Part shown: positions 14,173 through 15,020 of the stretch, one piece after another | Layout: every line of letters begins with the position of its first letter | Numbering within the stretch: the stretch's first letter is position 1 | Origin: Chloroflexota bacterium | Lineage (GTDB): Bacteria > Chloroflexota > Ktedonobacteria > Ktedonobacterales > Ktedonobacteraceae | DNA: 15,020 nt | Direction of reading: 5' to 3' | Assembly: GCA_005881495.1 (NCBI GenBank) | Contig: VBHI01000169.1 | Location: 1-15,020, forward strand | Position numbers and translations under genes: made by a program | The notes under the pieces: model-generated | The model's database searches: none | Told to the model about the DNA's origin: nothing | Seen by the model: only the letters and a program-made list of their open reading frames with translations

Positions 14173-14220
14173 GTTAACCTAAGCGAAGGGGTCACCCCCT
14201 CCGCTCGGCTCCAGAATGAA

Positions 14221-14889
14221 GTAGGGCACCAGCGAGGTTCCTCTCGGACCTTTTCTGTTGCCCCCTTCCCAAACGGTACGGGCCCGTTTCCGAGCATACC
14301 GCTTTCCAGAGAAAACACCTCATGGCAAAGAGAATAAGGAAGGACTTATGCATTTCGCAGCCAGCCAACTCCGTGCACTTCTGAAATGTTCCTCCTGCTG
14401 CCCTTGGCCCTGCATGCCGCTTTCCGGCACTCCCTGGGAGGTCGTGACTCCTCCGGCTCATTATGGCAGCTCTGTCACCTTGCCGCTCGCGCGGTTTAGG
14501 TGATCCCGTGGTACGTCGTTATGGTACGTCCTAGCTCTCCCGTAGCGCCCCGACTCATCCCTTGAAAGACCTCGTTGGTCCCCGTTCACGTTTAAGGAGT
14601 ATATCAGCCTCCGGTTCATGCCGATACAAAACGTGTCACCGGTTTCAAGCGTTCTACCGATGGGTGCGCACATTCACCCCGTTGGGATTCGGATTCAGGC
14701 AATTCAGCTTTACGCATAGGAAGCGGGTCGTACGAGCGCCCTGCTCTACAACGCTTTCGAGCATGCGCCGCTTCCCTGGCATGCTTGGTCTCCTTTGGGT
14801 TTCCCCTCTAGATATGCCAGTAACCCAGGAACCTCTCCTCAGTTCCTCCTGCTTGCAGCAGGGATACCATAACGCGCCTCACGGCGCAC
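14221..14889 (-). mobile_element. Group II intron B, complete and ORF-less, inside domain V of intron A
   Basis: The element begins GTGCGCC at 14889 (group II consensus GTGYG) and ends CCCTAC at 14221, 669 bases in all. Its own domain V is at 14304-14271. ACCGGA at 14615-14610, 275 bases from the 5' end, is a perfect complement to the six bases before the insertion point (TCCGGT, 14895-14890), as expected of EBS1 and IBS1. The base before it, A, can pair with the first base of the 3' exon, T. A stem of GGAAGCGG and CCGCTTCC (14719-14775) probably belongs to domain I. No RT reading frame is present, so mobility would need an RT in trans. Confidence 0.75.
14271..14304 (-). ncRNA. Group II intron domain V (intron B)
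   Basis: This 34-nt hairpin starts AAGCGGTATG and ends TACCGTTT. Every pair of the canonical fold forms, with the AGC triad at positions 2-4, a CC bulge at 24-25 and a GAAA tetraloop. Confidence 0.85.
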
Positions 14890-14921
14890 ACCGGACAGGC
14901 GAGTTTCCCCGCATCCGGCTC
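14890..14921 (-). ncRNA. Domain V of intron A, first 32 nt
   Basis: GAGCCGGATG to CTGTCCGGT follows the canonical fold with a GAAA tetraloop and a CT bulge. The final two bases, which should pair with G1 and A2, are not next in line: GTGCGCC of intron B follows. Taking the two T's that follow intron B (14220-14219) restores the basal pairs. Confidence 0.75.
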
Positions 14922-15020
14922 CTCAATGATCGGGTCTTTGTCAAAGATACCATTGATACGCCGGGCGTGTCGTTCATCATGGCAATGTCGGTGAAGCAAG
15001 CATTTGTTGCTGAGTTCTTT
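14922..15020 (-). CDS. Group II intron reverse transcriptase, HNH C-terminus (intron A), partial
   Basis: The open frame enters from the right edge as KELSNKCLLHRHCHDERHAR, then RINGIFDKDPIIEEP. HRHCHDE is the HNH zinc-binding end of intron-encoded proteins, and the following DKDPIIEEPDAGKLACPV is the translated start of domain V, as is usual where the RT frame runs into it. The uninterrupted frame continues to a stop at 14808, but that part is intron B sequence. The polymerase domain lies beyond the window. Confidence 0.75.

Larger units (their letters stand above)
14173..15020 (-). mobile_element. Group II intron A, 3' part, interrupted by intron B
   Basis: The minus strand carries an RT HNH end (15020-14922), then the first 32 nt of domain V (14921-14890). 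Intron B follows (14889-14221), then the last two bases of domain V and a long domain VI. Domain VI pairs GAGCCGAGCGGAGGGG with CCCCTTCGCTT and GG around a GTGA loop, with an unpaired A at 14180. Seven bases later the intron ends in AC at 14173, directly before transposase coding sequence. Confidence 0.7.

Noticed and set aside
14662..14671. GTGCGCACCC on the minus strand as the 5' end of a group II intron
   Set aside because: I first took this as the intron start. It leaves only 367 bases before the next domain V and has no EBS1 match, whereas GTGCGCC at 14889 gives a normal size, an EBS1-IBS1 match and restores domain V of the host intron.
13757..14671. A single intron of about 915 bp with an internally deleted RT
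   Set aside because: A third domain V at 14271-14304 and the IS3 transposase end at 14104-14172 lie inside this span, so one intron cannot account for it.
14192..14673. Short open frames on both strands within intron B
   Set aside because: They fall in structured intron RNA and have no similarity to RT or other proteins.
1..15020. CRISPR array, tRNA or rRNA genes
   Set aside because: I saw no regularly spaced direct repeats with spacers, and no tRNA-like or rRNA-like stretch in the gaps between genes.

Overview
The window looks like a chromosomal segment of a Gram-positive-type, moderate-GC soil bacterium of the Ktedonobacteria (Chloroflexota). I infer this from the gene style: a Ser/Thr kinase tail, an ECF sigma factor coupled to a zinc-finger anti-sigma protein carrying PQQ-type propeller repeats, many IS elements and group II introns, and short palindromic repeats containing GGGCGACC. 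No 16S rRNA or other taxonomic marker is present, so this is an inference.

Layout. 1-534: the 3' end of a Ser/Thr protein kinase, then a TetR-type regulator broken by a small internal deletion. About 535-2360: an IS607-family element with a serine recombinase (tnpA) and an overlapping TnpB. Its TnpB frame runs on into the next host gene. 2370-4332: a YjbQ/UPF0047 protein, a GNAT acetyltransferase and a cyanophycinase-like S51 peptidase. 4378-8324: a three-gene NAD de novo operon, nadB-nadC-nadA, preceded by three GTGT-N7-ACAC palindromes that look like an operator array. 8553-9541: a Bcp-type peroxiredoxin and a truncated, frameshifted second copy. 9538-9957 (minus): a small protein resembling part of a sigma factor. 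10226-11529: an ECF sigma factor and its anti-sigma partner, whose propeller appears cut short. 11547-12641 (minus): lgt, with an acidic C-terminal tail. 12669-12790 (minus): the end of an unidentified gene cut by an 883-bp IS5-family element at 12791-13673.

The right end is the most remarkable part. From 13757 to the window edge, all on the minus strand, I read a nested stack of mobile elements. Outermost is a group II intron (C), of which the HNH end of the reverse transcriptase plus domains V and VI remain visible. Inside its RT gene lies an IS3-family element. Inside that element's transposase gene lies a second group II intron (A). Inside domain V of intron A lies a third, ORF-less group II intron (B) of about 669 bp. 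Three well-formed 34-nt domain V hairpins, two DVI stems with a bulged A, a rejoined transposase C-terminus and a 6-bp EBS1-IBS1 match support this reading. The 5' parts of C, of the IS3 element and of A lie beyond the window.

Working together: the nad genes form a complete aspartate-to-nicotinate mononucleotide route under one apparent regulated promoter. The sigma and anti-sigma genes form a coupled signalling pair. The rest is a mix of housekeeping genes (lgt, bcp) and mobile elements that have damaged several neighbours.
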